Part shown: positions 32,621 to 45,836 of the stretch, piece by piece
Layout of the letters: each line of letters starts with the position of its first letter
How positions within the stretch are numbered: the first letter of the stretch is position 1
Source of the DNA: Pseudomonadota bacterium
GTDB lineage: Bacteria; Desulfobacterota; Desulfarculia; Desulfarculales; Desulfarculaceae
Length of the DNA: 64,000 nt
Assembly (NCBI GenBank): GCA_018896025.1
Contig: JAHIND010000026.1
Span: 62,001-126,000 of the forward strand
Reading direction: 5' to 3'
Position numbers and translations under genes: made by a program
Notes under the pieces: model-generated
The model's input: only the letters and a program-made list of their open reading frames with translations
Databases searched by the model: none
What the model was told of the DNA's origin: nothing

Positions 32621-32635
32621 GCAATTGGTGTGCCA
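32621..32635 (-). promoter_or_regulatory. Sigma54 promoter for the kinase-receiver-TauE operon
   Basis: Read on the minus strand, TGGCACACCAATTGC matches every defined position of the -24/-12 consensus TGGCAC-N5-TTGC. Transcription would start near 32610, about 27 bases before the kinase start codon. The sigma54 activator encoded just upstream at 32822-34228 is the obvious candidate regulator. Confidence 0.75.
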
Positions 32636-32821
32636 AAATTCACCAGCGTTTCGTATTTTTAAGTGTGTTTTACTTTTGGCTGGAAAAATAGGTGGTTGCG
32701 CCATGGTCTCCAGCCGGGGCTCCGCCGTGCCCAAGCCGGGCGGCCCGGCGACGGGGCTTTTAACTGTCGGAAAGTTTTACAGGCTGTAAAGATAAACTAC
32801 GGATAGGGAATTAAAATGGGG

Positions 32822-34228
<1,407 letters not shown>

Positions 34229-34343
34229 AACGACCTCCCAATATAGGCGCAGTTCTACTATGGGCAATCGCGGGCGAAATATCCAGTGAAAACCTTCACA
34301 TTTAGCCGGCCCTCAACGCCTTTTCCCGCCGCCCCGGAGGGGG

Positions 34344-36287
<1,944 letters not shown>

Positions 36288-36311
36288 GCTGCTGGTTCTA
36301 TCTGGGAGGAG

Positions 36312-36761
36312 TTATTGTTGGTTGGGCAGCTTGACGATGGTCAGCCAGAAATTCTCCACCTGCTGCACTACTTCTAAAAAGCGGTCTAAATCCAGAGGCT
36401 TGGTGATGTAGCAGTTGGCGTGGAGGTCGTAGGTCCTGAGGATGTCCTCCTCGGCCTGGCTCACGGTGAGCACCACCACCGGAATGCGCTTCAGGTCCGG
36501 GTCGTCCTTGATCTCGGCCAACACCTCTCGGCCGTCCTTGCGGGGCAGGTTCAGGTCCAGCAAGATCACGTCCGGGCGGGGCGCGTCGGCGTAGGGCCCC
36601 TGTTGGCGCAGAAACTCCAGGGCCTTCACCCCGTCGTCCACCCAGTGCAGGGTGTTGGCCACCTTGTTTTCCTTTAGCGCTTCCTGAGCCAGGCGGGCGT
36701 CGCCGGGGTTGTCTTCCACCAGCAAGATGTTGACCGGTTTGTCCATTGATAAGTCCTGCAT
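36312..36761 (-). CDS. Rcp1-like single-domain response regulator
   Basis: A 149-residue receiver of the cyanobacterial-phytochrome-partner (Rcp1) type: [37 protein letters not shown] with the phospho-acceptor Asp, [12 protein letters not shown] and [15 protein letters not shown] 36761 is chosen because GGGAGG precedes it by five bases, and the upstream kinase stop lies 11 bases before. This receiver class is usually paired with kinases having the [10 protein letters not shown]-box, exactly what the upstream gene encodes. Confidence 0.94.
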   Translation of the reverse strand: MQDLSMDKPVNILLVEDNPGDARLAQEALKENKVANTLHWVDDGVKALEFLRQQGPYADAPRPDVILLDLNLPRKDGREVLAEIKDDPDLKRIPVVVLTVSQAEEDILRTYDLHANCYITKPLDLDRFLEVVQQVENFWLTIVKLPNQQ

Positions 36762-36772
36762 GAATGCCTCCC

Positions 36773-39391
36773 TCACTCTTGGGGGATGGTGAAGTAGAAC
36801 GTGGAACCCTTGCCAGGGGTCGATTCCACCCAGATGCGCCCGCCGTGCCGCTCCACGATTTTTTTGACCAAGGCCAGCCCGATGCCGGTCCCGCCGTATT
36901 CGGTCTTGCTGTGCAGGCGTTGATAGATGATGAAGATGCGCTCGAAGTACTGCGGCTCGATGCCCACTCCGTTGTCGCTCACCGAGAAGAGCCACTCCCC
37001 GTCCCGCTGCTCGGCGCCGACGCGCACCACCGGCGGCTGGGGGCCGTGGAACTTGATGGCGTTTTGCACCAGGTTCTGGAACACCTGGACCAGTTGGCCC
37101 TGGTCGGCCAGGATCTGGGGCATCTCGCCCTTTTCCACCTTGGCCCCGGTCTCGCTGATGATCATCTGGAGATTGTTCAGGGCCGTATCCAGCACCTGGC
37201 TGCTGTCGGTGGACTCCAGGGGCTGTCCCTTGGTGGTCACCCGGGAGAAGGCCAACAGGTCCTGGATGAGCATGCGCATGCGCTCGGCCCCGTCCACCGC
37301 GAAGCCGATGAACTCCTTGGCGTCCTGGTCCAGCTTGTCGCCGTAGCGGCGGTTGAGTAGCTGCACGTAGGAGCTGACCATGCGCAGGGGCTCCTGCAAA
37401 TCGTGGCTGGCCACGTAGGCGAATTGCTGCAGCTCGATGTTGGAGCGCTCCAGTTGCCGGGCCTTCTCCTCCAGGTCCTTCTCCATCTGTTGGCGCTCCA
37501 GGAGCAGCCAATAGCCGGTGGCGAAGGAGTCCACCATGAGTTCATCGTCTTCATCGAAGCCGCCCGGTTTGTCGGCCAGGCACACCAGGCAGACCACCTC
37601 GCCCTCGCGGATGATGGGCACGCCCATGAAGTTTTCGATGGGCAGGTGGCCCTGGGGCAGCCCCTTCTCCTGGGGGCCGCCGCCGTAGTTGTTTTCGACG
37701 AAGGTCTCCTGGCGCCGGATGGCCTCGGCCCAGAGCCCGGCGTCCGCCAGGGGGAAGTGGGCCCTGTCCTGTTGGGCGCTGCAATCCGCGTGCACCCCCC
37801 GGCTGAACTCCTCCAGAACCAGGCGTTGGTGGTCTTGCTCCACCCGCCCCAAAAAGGCGTAGCGCGCGCCGGTGATGGACAGCAGGGTGGCCAGGGCCTT
37901 CTCGCTGGTTTCGGCCTGGGGCTCATCCAGGTGCTCGTAAAGCTCCCACAGGGCCTCCAGGCGGGTAAGCAGGCGCTCGCGCCTGTCCTCGGCCTGCCTG
38001 CGCTTGGTGATGTCCCTGAGAATGGCCATCAGGCGCTTTTGGCCCTGCATGCTTATGACCGTGGTGGTTATCTCGCTGAAGAATATCTGGCCGTTCTTGC
38101 GCTGGTCGCGGGCCTCGCGCTGCATGCCCCGGTCCTGCTCGGCGGCTTGGAGCATCTCGCCCAACAGCTCGGGTTGGTCCACCCCCACCAGACCCTCCAG
38201 GGTGCGGCCTTGCATCTCCTCGGCCGAGTAGCCGTAGCGCTCCAAAAAGGCCTGGTTGCAGTCCAGCACCCGGCCCTGCGGGTCCATTAGGGCCAGGCCG
38301 TCCACCAGGTTTTCATAGATGGCCCGGTAGGCCTGGGAGTTCTCTTGACTGCTGCGTTCCGCCAGTTGGCGGGCCCCGGTTTCCTTTTGCATGTCTTCCA
38401 GGGAGACGGTGTTGGCGGCCAAGACCTTTGCCCGGCGGATGAGCGCCACGAAGACCAGGGCGATGAGGACGATGCCCAGAAGGGAGAAGGCCAGGCGGGG
38501 CCAGTTGTCCCGCCAATAGCCCTGGCTCACCTCGTTCAGGGAGGTGGTGACCACCACGGCCAGGGGCAGGGAGCCCAGGCGTTCGAAGGCCACCAGGCGC
38601 TCCCCCCGCCCGGGCTTGGCCTGGCTTATGTAAGAGCCCCAGCTTATCTGCTCGTGCAGCCACTGCCTGACCCGTGCGTGGCTTATGGTGGCCCCGGGCT
38701 TCCAGCCCTTGGCCGGGGCCTGGGCCAGGATCACCCCCTCCATGGTGATGAGTTCGGCGCGGCCCCGCCGGCCCAGGTGCAGCGATTCGGCGAAATCATC
38801 CAGATAAGGTGGACTGACGGCTCCGGCCACCACTCCCCGCAGCTTGCCGTCCGGCCCGATCAGTGGCACGGCCATGGAAAAATAGGGCTTGCCGTTCCGG
38901 GGGCTGCGGCGGGGGTTGCCCACGTGATAGCCCTTGCCCTGGGCGACGGTCCGCTGGAAGTAGCCCCGCTTGGAGATGTTGAGGTCCGGGGTGGGGTAAG
39001 TCGAGCTGATGAGGCGCACCCGGCCGGTGAGGTCGGCCAGCCAGATGGCCTGGATCTGGGGGGAGGAGTCGGCCGCGCCCCGCAGCTCTTCCCAGAGTTT
39101 TTTGGAATCGGCTATCTGCTCCCAACTCTGATCCTTGGCCAGGGCGGCGGCGCGATAGAGGACCTGCTCCGCCCCTTCCATGGTGCGCAGCATATGCTCG
39201 GCCAGGGCGTTGGCCGAGCTGGCCGTACCCCGCTCGGCGGTGGCCAGATGATCCCGGTATTGCAGGTAGGTCATCCAGCCCAGGGCCAGCAGCAGCACCG
39301 CCACCACGAAGGTCATGGCCAGCCAAAGAGCCCGAGGAGTGCGCATGGAGAAGGCTCTGCCGGGGAAGGCGGACGGTTTTCGAGGGGTCAT
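36773..39391 (-). CDS. Membrane sensor histidine kinase (dCache-PAS-GAF-HisKA)
   Basis: An 872-residue kinase. Helix 1 (about 22-42, [19 protein letters not shown]) and helix 2 (about 305-325, [19 protein letters not shown]) flank a double-Cache periplasmic sensor. A PAS domain (about 355-470), a GAF domain (about 490-635), a HisKA domain with [14 protein letters not shown] (His about 655) and HATPase with [15 protein letters not shown] and [13 protein letters not shown] follow. It should phosphorylate the adjacent Rcp1-like receiver. ATG 39391 has a weak binding site; ATG 39346 is possible. Confidence 0.94.
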   Translation of the reverse strand: MTPRKPSAFPGRAFSMRTPRALWLAMTFVVAVLLLALGWMTYLQYRDHLATAERGTASSANALAEHMLRTMEGAEQVLYRAAALAKDQSWEQIADSKKLWEELRGAADSSPQIQAIWLADLTGRVRLISSTYPTPDLNISKRGYFQRTVAQGKGYHVGNPRRSPRNGKPYFSMAVPLIGPDGKLRGVVAGAVSPPYLDDFAESLHLGRRGRAELITMEGVILAQAPAKGWKPGATISHARVRQWLHEQISWGSYISQAKPGRGERLVAFERLGSLPLAVVVTTSLNEVSQGYWRDNWPRLAFSLLGIVLIALVFVALIRRAKVLAANTVSLEDMQKETGARQLAERSSQENSQAYRAIYENLVDGLALMDPQGRVLDCNQAFLERYGYSAEEMQGRTLEGLVGVDQPELLGEMLQAAEQDRGMQREARDQRKNGQIFFSEITTTVISMQGQKRLMAILRDITKRRQAEDRRERLLTRLEALWELYEHLDEPQAETSEKALATLLSITGARYAFLGRVEQDHQRLVLEEFSRGVHADCSAQQDRAHFPLADAGLWAEAIRRQETFVENNYGGGPQEKGLPQGHLPIENFMGVPIIREGEVVCLVCLADKPGGFDEDDELMVDSFATGYWLLLERQQMEKDLEEKARQLERSNIELQQFAYVASHDLQEPLRMVSSYVQLLNRRYGDKLDQDAKEFIGFAVDGAERMRMLIQDLLAFSRVTTKGQPLESTDSSQVLDTALNNLQMIISETGAKVEKGEMPQILADQGQLVQVFQNLVQNAIKFHGPQPPVVRVGAEQRDGEWLFSVSDNGVGIEPQYFERIFIIYQRLHSKTEYGGTGIGLALVKKIVERHGGRIWVESTPGKGSTFYFTIPQE

Positions 39392-39689
39392 CTAGTTTGT
39401 GTTTCCCGCAAGCGTGCAATATTTCAAAAATGAAATATTTAATCGGTTATTCAGGGCCGCTTGGGGGCAGATAAACGGCGCAACAATTTTCGAAACGTTG
39501 CTACGGCGAAAATAACATAACAAAGGTCAGATTTAAAACCTAAAGTTAGGGCGTTGCCGCGGTTTCATGGCGAACTGGCGGCGCGGGCATGGTAATTGGG
39601 TTGCGCCTGATCCATCGCCGCAAGCGCCTGGACAAGCCGGGCGGGCCGGTCTACCATAATTCGAGTCCCAGGACGCAAAAGGAGCGCCG

Positions 39690-40403
39690 GTGAAGATAGA
39701 TTTGGGCCAGGCCCTGGACAATTTGCAGCAAATGCGGGCGGAAGGCAGCAGGGAAGCGGTGGCCAACGCCCTGTTCGTGGTGGCCATGGCCCAGATGCAA
39801 AAGGGCCGGGCCGCCCCCGCCAAGCTGGCCCTGGACGAGGCCCTGGAGCTTTGCACCGAGTTGAGCAACCTTTCGGGACAGGGGCAGGTGCTTCTGCGCC
39901 TGGCCGAGCTGGCCAACCAGGCCGGGGAGGCCGCCCAGGCCCTGGATCTGCTAAATCGGGCCCTGGCCTGTTTCGCCCAGGCCCAGGACGCCCCCGGCCG
40001 GGCCGCCGCCTTGGAGCGCCGGGCCAAGTTGCAGCAGGAAACCGGGGACTTGGCCGGAGCCATCGCCTCCCTGGAGGCGGCCCTGTCCCTGGCCCTGGAG
40101 GCGGGGGACGAGCTCAGCCAGATGCTGTTGAACCAGTACCTGGGCCCCCTGCACCGGCAGCAGGGGGAGAACCAAAAGGCCCTGGCCGCCTACCGCCGCC
40201 TGGGGGCGCTGAGCCAGAAGAACAACGAACCCCAGCGCGAGGCCCTGGCCCTGGTGGGAGTGGGCACCCTCTTGGCCGGGGAAGGCCAGGCCGACGAGGC
40301 CGAGCGGGCCTTCAAGGGCGCCGAGGAGGTGTTCCGCCGCCTGGGTCAACCCAAGCAGGCCGAGGTGGTGGCCACCGAGCGCCGCCGCCTGGTGGGCCGC
40401 TGA
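39690..40403 (+). CDS. TPR-repeat protein
   Basis: A 237-residue cytoplasmic helical-repeat protein with about five tetratricopeptide-like units (for example QVLLRLAELANQAGEAAQAL, LERRAKLQQETGDLAGAIAS, QYLGPLHRQQGENQKALAAY). No catalytic motif is present. GTG 39690 is preceded by AAAAGGAGCGCC. It is followed by a SYLF-domain gene 45 bases downstream. The 298-base gap to the divergent kinase (39392-39689) shows no gene. Confidence 0.82.
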   Translation: MKIDLGQALDNLQQMRAEGSREAVANALFVVAMAQMQKGRAAPAKLALDEALELCTELSNLSGQGQVLLRLAELANQAGEAAQALDLLNRALACFAQAQDAPGRAAALERRAKLQQETGDLAGAIASLEAALSLALEAGDELSQMLLNQYLGPLHRQQGENQKALAAYRRLGALSQKNNEPQREALALVGVGTLLAGEGQADEAERAFKGAEEVFRRLGQPKQAEVVATERRRLVGR

Positions 40404-40448
40404 TTCACCTCAATCCTAAAAATCGCCGCCCAGCGGCCGCGAGAGAGT

Positions 40449-41147
40449 ATGTTTATGAAAATGAGTGCTAAATCGGTTGCTTGCCTGGTGGCGTTCCTGT
40501 TGGCCCTGGCCCTGTCCCTCCCGGCGGCGGCCATGGACAAGGCCGAGGCCGACATCAAGGTGGAAGAGGCCCGCATCAGCCTGTTGCAGTTCACCAACTC
40601 ACCGGACACCAGCACCCCCCGCTGGCTGCTGGCCCGCTGCAAGGGCGTGGCCCTGTTCCCGGGCATGATCAAGGCCGGCTTCATCGTGGGCGGCAACTAC
40701 GGCACCGGGGTGATTATGAGCCGCCGCCCGGACGGCACCTGGTCCGGCCCGGCCTTTTTCATCATGGGCGGGGCCTCCATCGGCTTTCAGATCGGGGCCC
40801 AGTCGTCGGACCTGTTCATGGTGATCATGACCAAGGTGGGCCTGGACGCGGTGTTGCGCAACCAGGCCAAGTTCGGGGTGGACGCCTCGGCGGTGGTGGG
40901 GCCGGTGGGCCGCGACGCCCAGGCGGCCATCGCCGGGGGCAGCCTCAAGGCCGACCTGTACTCCTATTCGCGCAGCGCGGGGGCCTTCTTGGGGGCCTCG
41001 GTGAGCGGGGCGGGCATCGAGTTCGACAAGGCCTCCAGCGCGGCCTACTACGGGCGGCCGGTGACCGTGGCTGATATATTCGACGGCAAGGTGGAACTGC
41101 CCCCCGGCGCCAAGGCCCTGGTGGAAGCGCTTAACAAGTTCAAATAG
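40449..41147 (+). CDS. SYLF (Ysc84-like) domain exported protein
   Basis: A 232-residue protein with a signal peptide (VACLVAFLLALALSLPAAA). The mature part is a SYLF lipid-binding domain, with CKGVALFPGMIKAGFIVGGN, GTGVIMSRR, PAFFIMGGASIGFQIGAQ and the glycine-rich VSGAGIEFD. Bacterial members are periplasmic or outer-membrane associated and of unclear function. ATG 40455 is an alternative start. It converges with the next gene, whose stop lies one base beyond its own. Confidence 0.9.
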   Translation: MFMKMSAKSVACLVAFLLALALSLPAAAMDKAEADIKVEEARISLLQFTNSPDTSTPRWLLARCKGVALFPGMIKAGFIVGGNYGTGVIMSRRPDGTWSGPAFFIMGGASIGFQIGAQSSDLFMVIMTKVGLDAVLRNQAKFGVDASAVVGPVGRDAQAAIAGGSLKADLYSYSRSAGAFLGASVSGAGIEFDKASSAAYYGRPVTVADIFDGKVELPPGAKALVEALNKFK

Positions 41148-41148
41148 G

Positions 41149-41418
41149 TTAGCAGGTTCCGCAGCCTTTACGGCGGTGGTCGTCGTACCAGCTTCTGACC
41201 AGGCCCTTGAGTTCCGCGCGGTCGGCTCCCAGCAGCTCACCGATCTGGGATTTGGTGAGGATGCCGGTGAAAAAGGCGAATTTGCATAGGTAGATGAGCG
41301 ATTCCCGAGATGGCTCGTCGGCTATGTCCGAGAGCCAGCCCTCCACGCCCTGGGCCACGATGCTGGCTCGCAACTGCCGGTGACGGCTGGCTATATCCGG
41401 GTGGTCCTGGCTCAACAT
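41149..41418 (-). CDS. Small hypothetical protein with helix-turn-helix-like segment and C-terminal Cys pair
   Basis: An 89-residue cytoplasmic protein. The segment GILTKSQIGELLGADRAELKG has the spacing of a helix-turn-helix, and the protein ends with GCGTC, where two cysteines flank Gly-Thr. I do not recognise the family. It is transcribed away from dsrA from the other side of the dsrA promoter region, so a local regulatory role is possible but unproved. Confidence 0.65.
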   Translation of the reverse strand: MLSQDHPDIASRHRQLRASIVAQGVEGWLSDIADEPSRESLIYLCKFAFFTGILTKSQIGELLGADRAELKGLVRSWYDDHRRKGCGTC

Positions 41419-41497
41419 GGGATGCTCTCCTGGCGTAAACTAGTGAGTTGAAATAATAACCGGGCTGCCCCCCCTGGGCAAGCGAGGTGTTTTTTGG

Positions 41498-41526
41498 TTG
41501 ACATGCCTGGTGGGCCTTCCTATAAT
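41498..41526 (+). promoter_or_regulatory. Consensus sigma70 promoter for dsrAB
   Basis: TTGACA at 41498-41503 and TATAAT at 41521-41526 are both perfect and separated by exactly 17 bases, the strongest possible match. Transcription should begin near 41533, leaving an unusually long leader of about 219 bases before dsrA. That leader (41533-41751) contains no gene. Confidence 0.88.
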
Positions 41527-41751
41527 CGCGCCATTGTGAATATAGGGACTTACGGTTCCGTCTTGGAAAAACGTAAAGTTAGCCAAGCTATTCTCGGCGG
41601 CAGTTTTCCGCGTCCCGGGTAGAGGGCCATTGGGTCCCCCAGGTAGCGGGTTTAGTATATATGGGGCTGGGCCGGCAAGTTGCGGTCGCCCCCGAACACA
41701 GAACCAAGGCAAGTCCAAACTCTCAGCAAAGAATCACGGAGGTTTTTTCTC

Positions 41752-43023
41752 ATGGCTAAAATGCATGACACTCCGATGCTCGACGAGTTGACTAAGGGTC
41801 CTTGGCCAAGCTTCGTTACGGACATCAAGAAAGCGGCGGAAGCCGGTAATGAAGCATGTGCCGACCTCTTGGGGCAACTCGAGCTCTCCTACAAAGACAA
41901 GGAGGGCCACTGGAAGCACGGCGGTATCGTGGGCGTCCTGGGCTACGGCGGCGGCGTCATCGGCCGTTACTCCGACGTACCCGACCTGTTCCCCGGCGTT
42001 GAGCACTTCCACACTCTGCGTGTGAACCAGCCTGCGTCCAAGTTCTACAAGACCGAGCGCCTGCGCGAGGTCCTGGACATCTGGAACCAGCGTGGTTCGG
42101 GCATGCTCAACATGCACGGCTCCACCGGCGACATGGTGCTCTTGGGCGCCTTCACCGAGCAGCTGGAGCCCATCTTCGCCGAGCTGACCCAAAAGGGTTG
42201 GGACCTGGGCGGCTCCGGTTCCGCTCTGCGGACCCCGGCTTGCTGCGTGGGCAAGGCTCGCTGCGAGTTTGCTTGCATCGACACCCAGGACATCTGCTAC
42301 TCCTTGACCCAGGAGTATCAGGACGAGATGCACCGTCCGGCTTGGCCTTACAAGTTCAAGTTCAAGATCGACGGTTGCCCCAACTGCTGCGTGGCCTCCT
42401 TGGCCCGCTCCGACTGTGCCATTATCGGTACCTGGCGCGATGACATCCGCATCGACCAGGAGGCCGTGGCCGCCTACGTGGGCGGCGAGATCGTGGCCCA
42501 CGGCGGCGCCAACGGCCCCGATTCCAAGCTGGACATCAAGGCCGACGTCATCGATCTGTGCCCGACCGGCTGCATGTTCTACGAGGACGGCAAGCTGAGC
42601 ATCAACAATGCAGAGTGCACCCGCTGCATGCACTGCATCAACGTGATGCCTCGCGCCCTGCGCCCCGGCCTGGACACCGGCGCCAGCATCCTGGTGGGCG
42701 CCAAGGCCCCCATCCTCGAAGGCGCCCAGATGGGTTCGCTGATCATCCCCTTCATCAAGATGGAAGAGCCCTACGACGAGTTCAAGGAATTCGTCGAGAA
42801 GATGTGGGACTGGTGGGATGAGAACGGTAAGAACCGCGAGCGCATCGGCGAGCTGATCCAGCGCATGGGCCTGTCCGCGTTCATCACCGCCGTTGACCTG
42901 AAGCCCATTCCGCAGATGGTCAAGGAGCCCCGCTCCAACCCCTACATCTTCTATAAAGAGGATGAGGTGGAAGGCGGCTTCGAGCGCGACATCTCCGATT
43001 ACCGCAAGAAGCACGCCCGCTAA
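41752..43023 (+). CDS. dsrA: Dissimilatory sulfite reductase subunit alpha
   Basis: A 423-residue subunit of the DsrAB enzyme that reduces sulfite in the cytoplasm using siroheme coupled to [4Fe-4S]. Siroheme-cluster cysteines are in CCVGKARCEFAC (from about 164) and CPNCC (about 209). The inserted ferredoxin domain has CPTGCMFYEDG (about 270) and CTRCMHCINVMP. Length and order match reductive-type DsrA. ATG 41752 is preceded by GGAGG at nine bases' distance. Codon use is unusually biased, fitting high expression. Confidence 0.98.
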   Translation: MAKMHDTPMLDELTKGPWPSFVTDIKKAAEAGNEACADLLGQLELSYKDKEGHWKHGGIVGVLGYGGGVIGRYSDVPDLFPGVEHFHTLRVNQPASKFYKTERLREVLDIWNQRGSGMLNMHGSTGDMVLLGAFTEQLEPIFAELTQKGWDLGGSGSALRTPACCVGKARCEFACIDTQDICYSLTQEYQDEMHRPAWPYKFKFKIDGCPNCCVASLARSDCAIIGTWRDDIRIDQEAVAAYVGGEIVAHGGANGPDSKLDIKADVIDLCPTGCMFYEDGKLSINNAECTRCMHCINVMPRALRPGLDTGASILVGAKAPILEGAQMGSLIIPFIKMEEPYDEFKEFVEKMWDWWDENGKNRERIGELIQRMGLSAFITAVDLKPIPQMVKEPRSNPYIFYKEDEVEGGFERDISDYRKKHAR

Positions 43024-43046
43024 AGGCTCAAAGGAGGATTTGAAAA

Positions 43047-44132
43047 ATGGCAGAATTTCAAGCCAACAAAATCACCGACATTGGGCCGCCTAAGTACGAC
43101 GAGATGTGGCCCCAGGTGATTAAGGACAACTACGGCAAGTGGCTCTATCACGACATCCTCGAGCCCGGCGTATTGGTGCACGTGTCCGAGACCGGCGCCA
43201 AGGTCTGGTCCCTGCGTTGTGGCGCCACCCGGCTCATGACCACCATGTTCCTCGAGCAGATCTGCAAGCTGGCCGATGAGTATTGCGGCGGTTTCTTCCG
43301 CTTCACTACCCGCAACAACGTCGAGTTCATCGTCAGCGACGAGTCCAAGCTGGAGCCCCTGAAGAAGGCCCTGGCCGCCAACGGCGCGCTGCCCCTGGGC
43401 GGCACCGGCGCCGGCATCACCAACATCGTCCACACCCAGGGGTGGGTCCACTGCCACACCCCCGCCATCGACGCCTCCGGCGTGGTCAAGGCGACCATGG
43501 ACGAGCTGTTCGAGTACTTCGGCTCCCACAAGCTGCCGGCCCAGGTGCGTATCTCCCTGGCCTGCTGCCTGAACATGTGCGGCGCCGTGCACTGCTCGGA
43601 TATCTCCATCCTGGGCGTGCACCGCAAACCCCCGGTGATCGAGCACAGCCACCTGGACAAGATGTGCGAAATCCCCACCACCATCGCCGCTTGCCCCACC
43701 GCGGCCATCAAGCCCTCCAAGATTGATGACTACAAATCGGTGGTGGTGAACGCCGACCGCTGCATGTTCTGCGGCAACTGCTACACCATGTGCCCCGCCA
43801 TGCCTTTGGCCGACGCCGATGGCGACGGCATCGCCCTGTGGGTGGGCGGCAAGGTGTCCAACGCCAAGAGCATGCCCATGTTCTCCAAGTTGGCCGTGCC
43901 CTTCATCCCCAACGAGCCTCCTCGTTGGCCCACCACGGTTCAGACCATCAAGAAGATCGTGGAGGTCTACGCGGGCGACGCCATGAAGTACGAGCGTGTT
44001 GGCGAGTGGGCTCAGCGTATCGGTTGGGAAAAGTTCTTCGAGAAGACCGGTATCGAGTTTAGCCACCACCACATCGACGACTACCGCTTCGCCGCCACCA
44101 CCTGGCGGACCTCGACCCAGTTCAAGTGGTAG
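43047..44132 (+). CDS. dsrB: Dissimilatory sulfite reductase subunit beta
   Basis: A 361-residue subunit carrying the catalytically active siroheme of DsrAB. The siroheme/cluster motif [11 protein letters not shown] lies near residue 175, [11 protein letters not shown] and [12 protein letters not shown] form the ferredoxin insert, and the protein ends [15 protein letters not shown] ([10 protein letters not shown]), the usual C-terminus of the family. It follows dsrA by 23 bases with AAAGGAGG ahead of its start. Unlike the common arrangement, dsrD does not follow; a terminator does. Confidence 0.98.
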   Translation: MAEFQANKITDIGPPKYDEMWPQVIKDNYGKWLYHDILEPGVLVHVSETGAKVWSLRCGATRLMTTMFLEQICKLADEYCGGFFRFTTRNNVEFIVSDESKLEPLKKALAANGALPLGGTGAGITNIVHTQGWVHCHTPAIDASGVVKATMDELFEYFGSHKLPAQVRISLACCLNMCGAVHCSDISILGVHRKPPVIEHSHLDKMCEIPTTIAACPTAAIKPSKIDDYKSVVVNADRCMFCGNCYTMCPAMPLADADGDGIALWVGGKVSNAKSMPMFSKLAVPFIPNEPPRWPTTVQTIKKIVEVYAGDAMKYERVGEWAQRIGWEKFFEKTGIEFSHHHIDDYRFAATTWRTSTQFKW

Positions 44133-44166
44133 CCGCTTAGCGCTTCGGCGCTGAAGCTAGACAAGC

Positions 44167-44202
44167 AAAGCCGCCCGGGGACTAGTCCCCGGGCGGCTTT
44201 TT
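44167..44202. terminator. Bidirectional terminator between dsrB and the convergent outer-membrane gene
   Basis: A perfectly symmetric GCCGCCCGGGGAC-TA-GTCCCCGGGCGGC stem with flanking AAA on the left and TTTTT on the right can stop transcription from both sides. A small GCGC-TTCG-GCGC hairpin precedes it at about 44139-44150. Confidence 0.92.
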
Positions 44203-44221
44203 GCGGGCCAGCCGCGTTTGT

Positions 44222-45229
44222 TTAAAACGTGTAGCCCACCACGATGGACCAGCCGCTGATGTTGTCGCCCCGGATGAGCGAGGCGCCCACGCGCAGGGCC
44301 GACAGGGGCAGGCCGAAGCGCCTGATGTCCAGGCCGATGGTGCCTCCCAGCTCGCCGTAATAGGTCCAGCCCATGATCTCCTGGTCCTGGCCCAGGAAGT
44401 GCATCCCGCCTAGGAACACCTGCCACAGCATGGGGTTGCCGGCCAGTGAAATGCCCAGGGGGCCGCCCAGGGTGACCCGCCCGGCCAGGGAGTCGATGTC
44501 GTCGTTGAACTCCTGGGCCGGGTCGTCGGTCTCGATGCTCTCCACGTAGGAGTGGGTGTATTTGGCCAGCACATTCAGCTCCATGGGGCCGATCTTGCCG
44601 TCATAGCCGCCGCTCAAGATGCCCGAGAGCATCAGGGCGGTTATGGAGAAATTGGCGCTCAGTCCGTCGAACACCGGCGCGGCCACGTCTCGGCTGAAAT
44701 CGTTCAGGTAGGTGATGCTGTTGCGCAGCCTGGCCAGGCCCGCGCTGATGCCGGGGGCCACGAAAAAGCCCTTGGCGAACTCGAATTTGCATCCGCCCTC
44801 CAGCATGCCGGAATAGCCTTTCCAGTTGGAGTCCCAGCGCATCTTCTCGCCAAAGGCCTGGGAGATGGCGTCCACCTTGGTCTTGGCGTCAAGATAGCCC
44901 AGGACCACCCCCACATAGGGCGACCAACTGCGGCCCTTCTCCTCGAAGCTGTAGTAGATGGGCAGTTTGGTGGTGGAGAAGTCCACATCCGATTCGCCGG
45001 GAAACTCCACGTTGTAAAAGGCCGAGGACAGGTCCGGAGAGACGGTGAGATTGATGATCCCGGCGATGGTGTTGGCGAAGCTGGATGAGGCCTGCATGTC
45101 GCGGCGGGCCTGCTCGCGCAGGGCCTCTATCTGGGCTGGGGTCACATTGTAGGCCATGGCTATGGACGCCGGGGCCGCCAGCCAAAAACAGGCCGCCAGT
45201 AGCCAGACAATTCCATTACGCAGAAGCAT
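44222..45229 (-). CDS. Putative outer-membrane beta-barrel protein
   Basis: A 335-residue protein with a signal peptide (IVWLLAACFWLAAPASIAMA), alternating beta-strand patterns (YVGVVLGYLDAKT, GGYDGKIGPMELNVLAKYTH quoted in part as MELNVLAKYTH) and a terminal aromatic WSIVVGYTF, the usual outer-membrane assembly signal. No specific family was recognised. It is convergent with dsrB and shares its terminator, so a link to sulfite reduction is not implied. Confidence 0.8.
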   Translation of the reverse strand: MLLRNGIVWLLAACFWLAAPASIAMAYNVTPAQIEALREQARRDMQASSSFANTIAGIINLTVSPDLSSAFYNVEFPGESDVDFSTTKLPIYYSFEEKGRSWSPYVGVVLGYLDAKTKVDAISQAFGEKMRWDSNWKGYSGMLEGGCKFEFAKGFFVAPGISAGLARLRNSITYLNDFSRDVAAPVFDGLSANFSITALMLSGILSGGYDGKIGPMELNVLAKYTHSYVESIETDDPAQEFNDDIDSLAGRVTLGGPLGISLAGNPMLWQVFLGGMHFLGQDQEIMGWTYYGELGGTIGLDIRRFGLPLSALRVGASLIRGDNISGWSIVVGYTF

Positions 45230-45455
45230 GGATATCCCCTTGTTTTACGGCCGGCGATTAATTTTTTTGCATTGTGGGCAGCACAGGCGCGAGTGCTAAT
45301 AACCTAGAATGATCCGGTAGGTATAGGCAAGCATAATCGACGGGTTGATGGGGCGGGCAGACCATCGGCGCGCCGCAAAAGCGCGATGTGCTAACCTGAG
45401 TCAAGCCACAGCAAACCGCCGGCCCCTGGGCCGCATAACCATGGGATGGAGCGTC

Positions 45456-45836
45456 ATGGAACTGAAAGAGTATTTCGACAACGCCAAGGGGCTGGGGGTG
45501 CTCTCCACCGCCGACGATAAGGGCCGGGTGGACGCAGCGGTGTATTCCAGACCCCATTTCATGGACCAGGACACCGTGGCCTTTATCATGCCCGACCGCC
45601 TGACCCACCAAAACCTCCAGACCAACCCCCACGCTGCCTACCTTTTCGCCGAGGAGGGATTCAACACCCGGGGGCGGCGGCTGTTCCTCACCAAGCTGCG
45701 CGAGGAGAAAGACAGCGAGCTCTTGGCCCAGTTTCGCCGGGGCCGCCACGGCCGCGAGGCCACCGAGCGCTACCTGGTGTTCTTCAAGATCGACAAGGTC
45801 CTGCCCCTGATCGGAGCGGGCGAGGAAAAAGAGTAG
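45456..45836 (+). CDS. Pyridoxamine 5'-phosphate oxidase-related flavin-binding protein
   Basis: A 126-residue split-barrel protein. The pattern GVLSTADDKGRVDAAVYSRP, DTVAFIMPDRLTHQNLQTNP and AAYLFAEEG is that of small FMN-binding PNPOx-like proteins, whose substrates are mostly unknown. ATG 45456 is preferred, because GGAG lies four to five bases upstream and the domain starts immediately. An open frame upstream to 45345 is not needed. Confidence 0.82.
   Translation: MELKEYFDNAKGLGVLSTADDKGRVDAAVYSRPHFMDQDTVAFIMPDRLTHQNLQTNPHAAYLFAEEGFNTRGRRLFLTKLREEKDSELLAQFRRGRHGREATERYLVFFKIDKVLPLIGAGEEKE

Noticed and set aside
36312..37511. A 399-codon frame covering the Rcp1-like receiver
   Set aside because: Only the last 149 codons match a receiver. 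The upstream part overlaps the sensor kinase in another frame and is shadow sequence.
41534..41540. Rex-box half site TTGTGAA downstream of the dsrA promoter
   Set aside because: The right half (TTCACAA) is not present at any reasonable spacing, so it is not a Rex operator by sequence.
44133..44221. Expected dsrD immediately after dsrB
   Set aside because: Only a small hairpin and a terminator fit in this space; dsrD was found instead at 49349.
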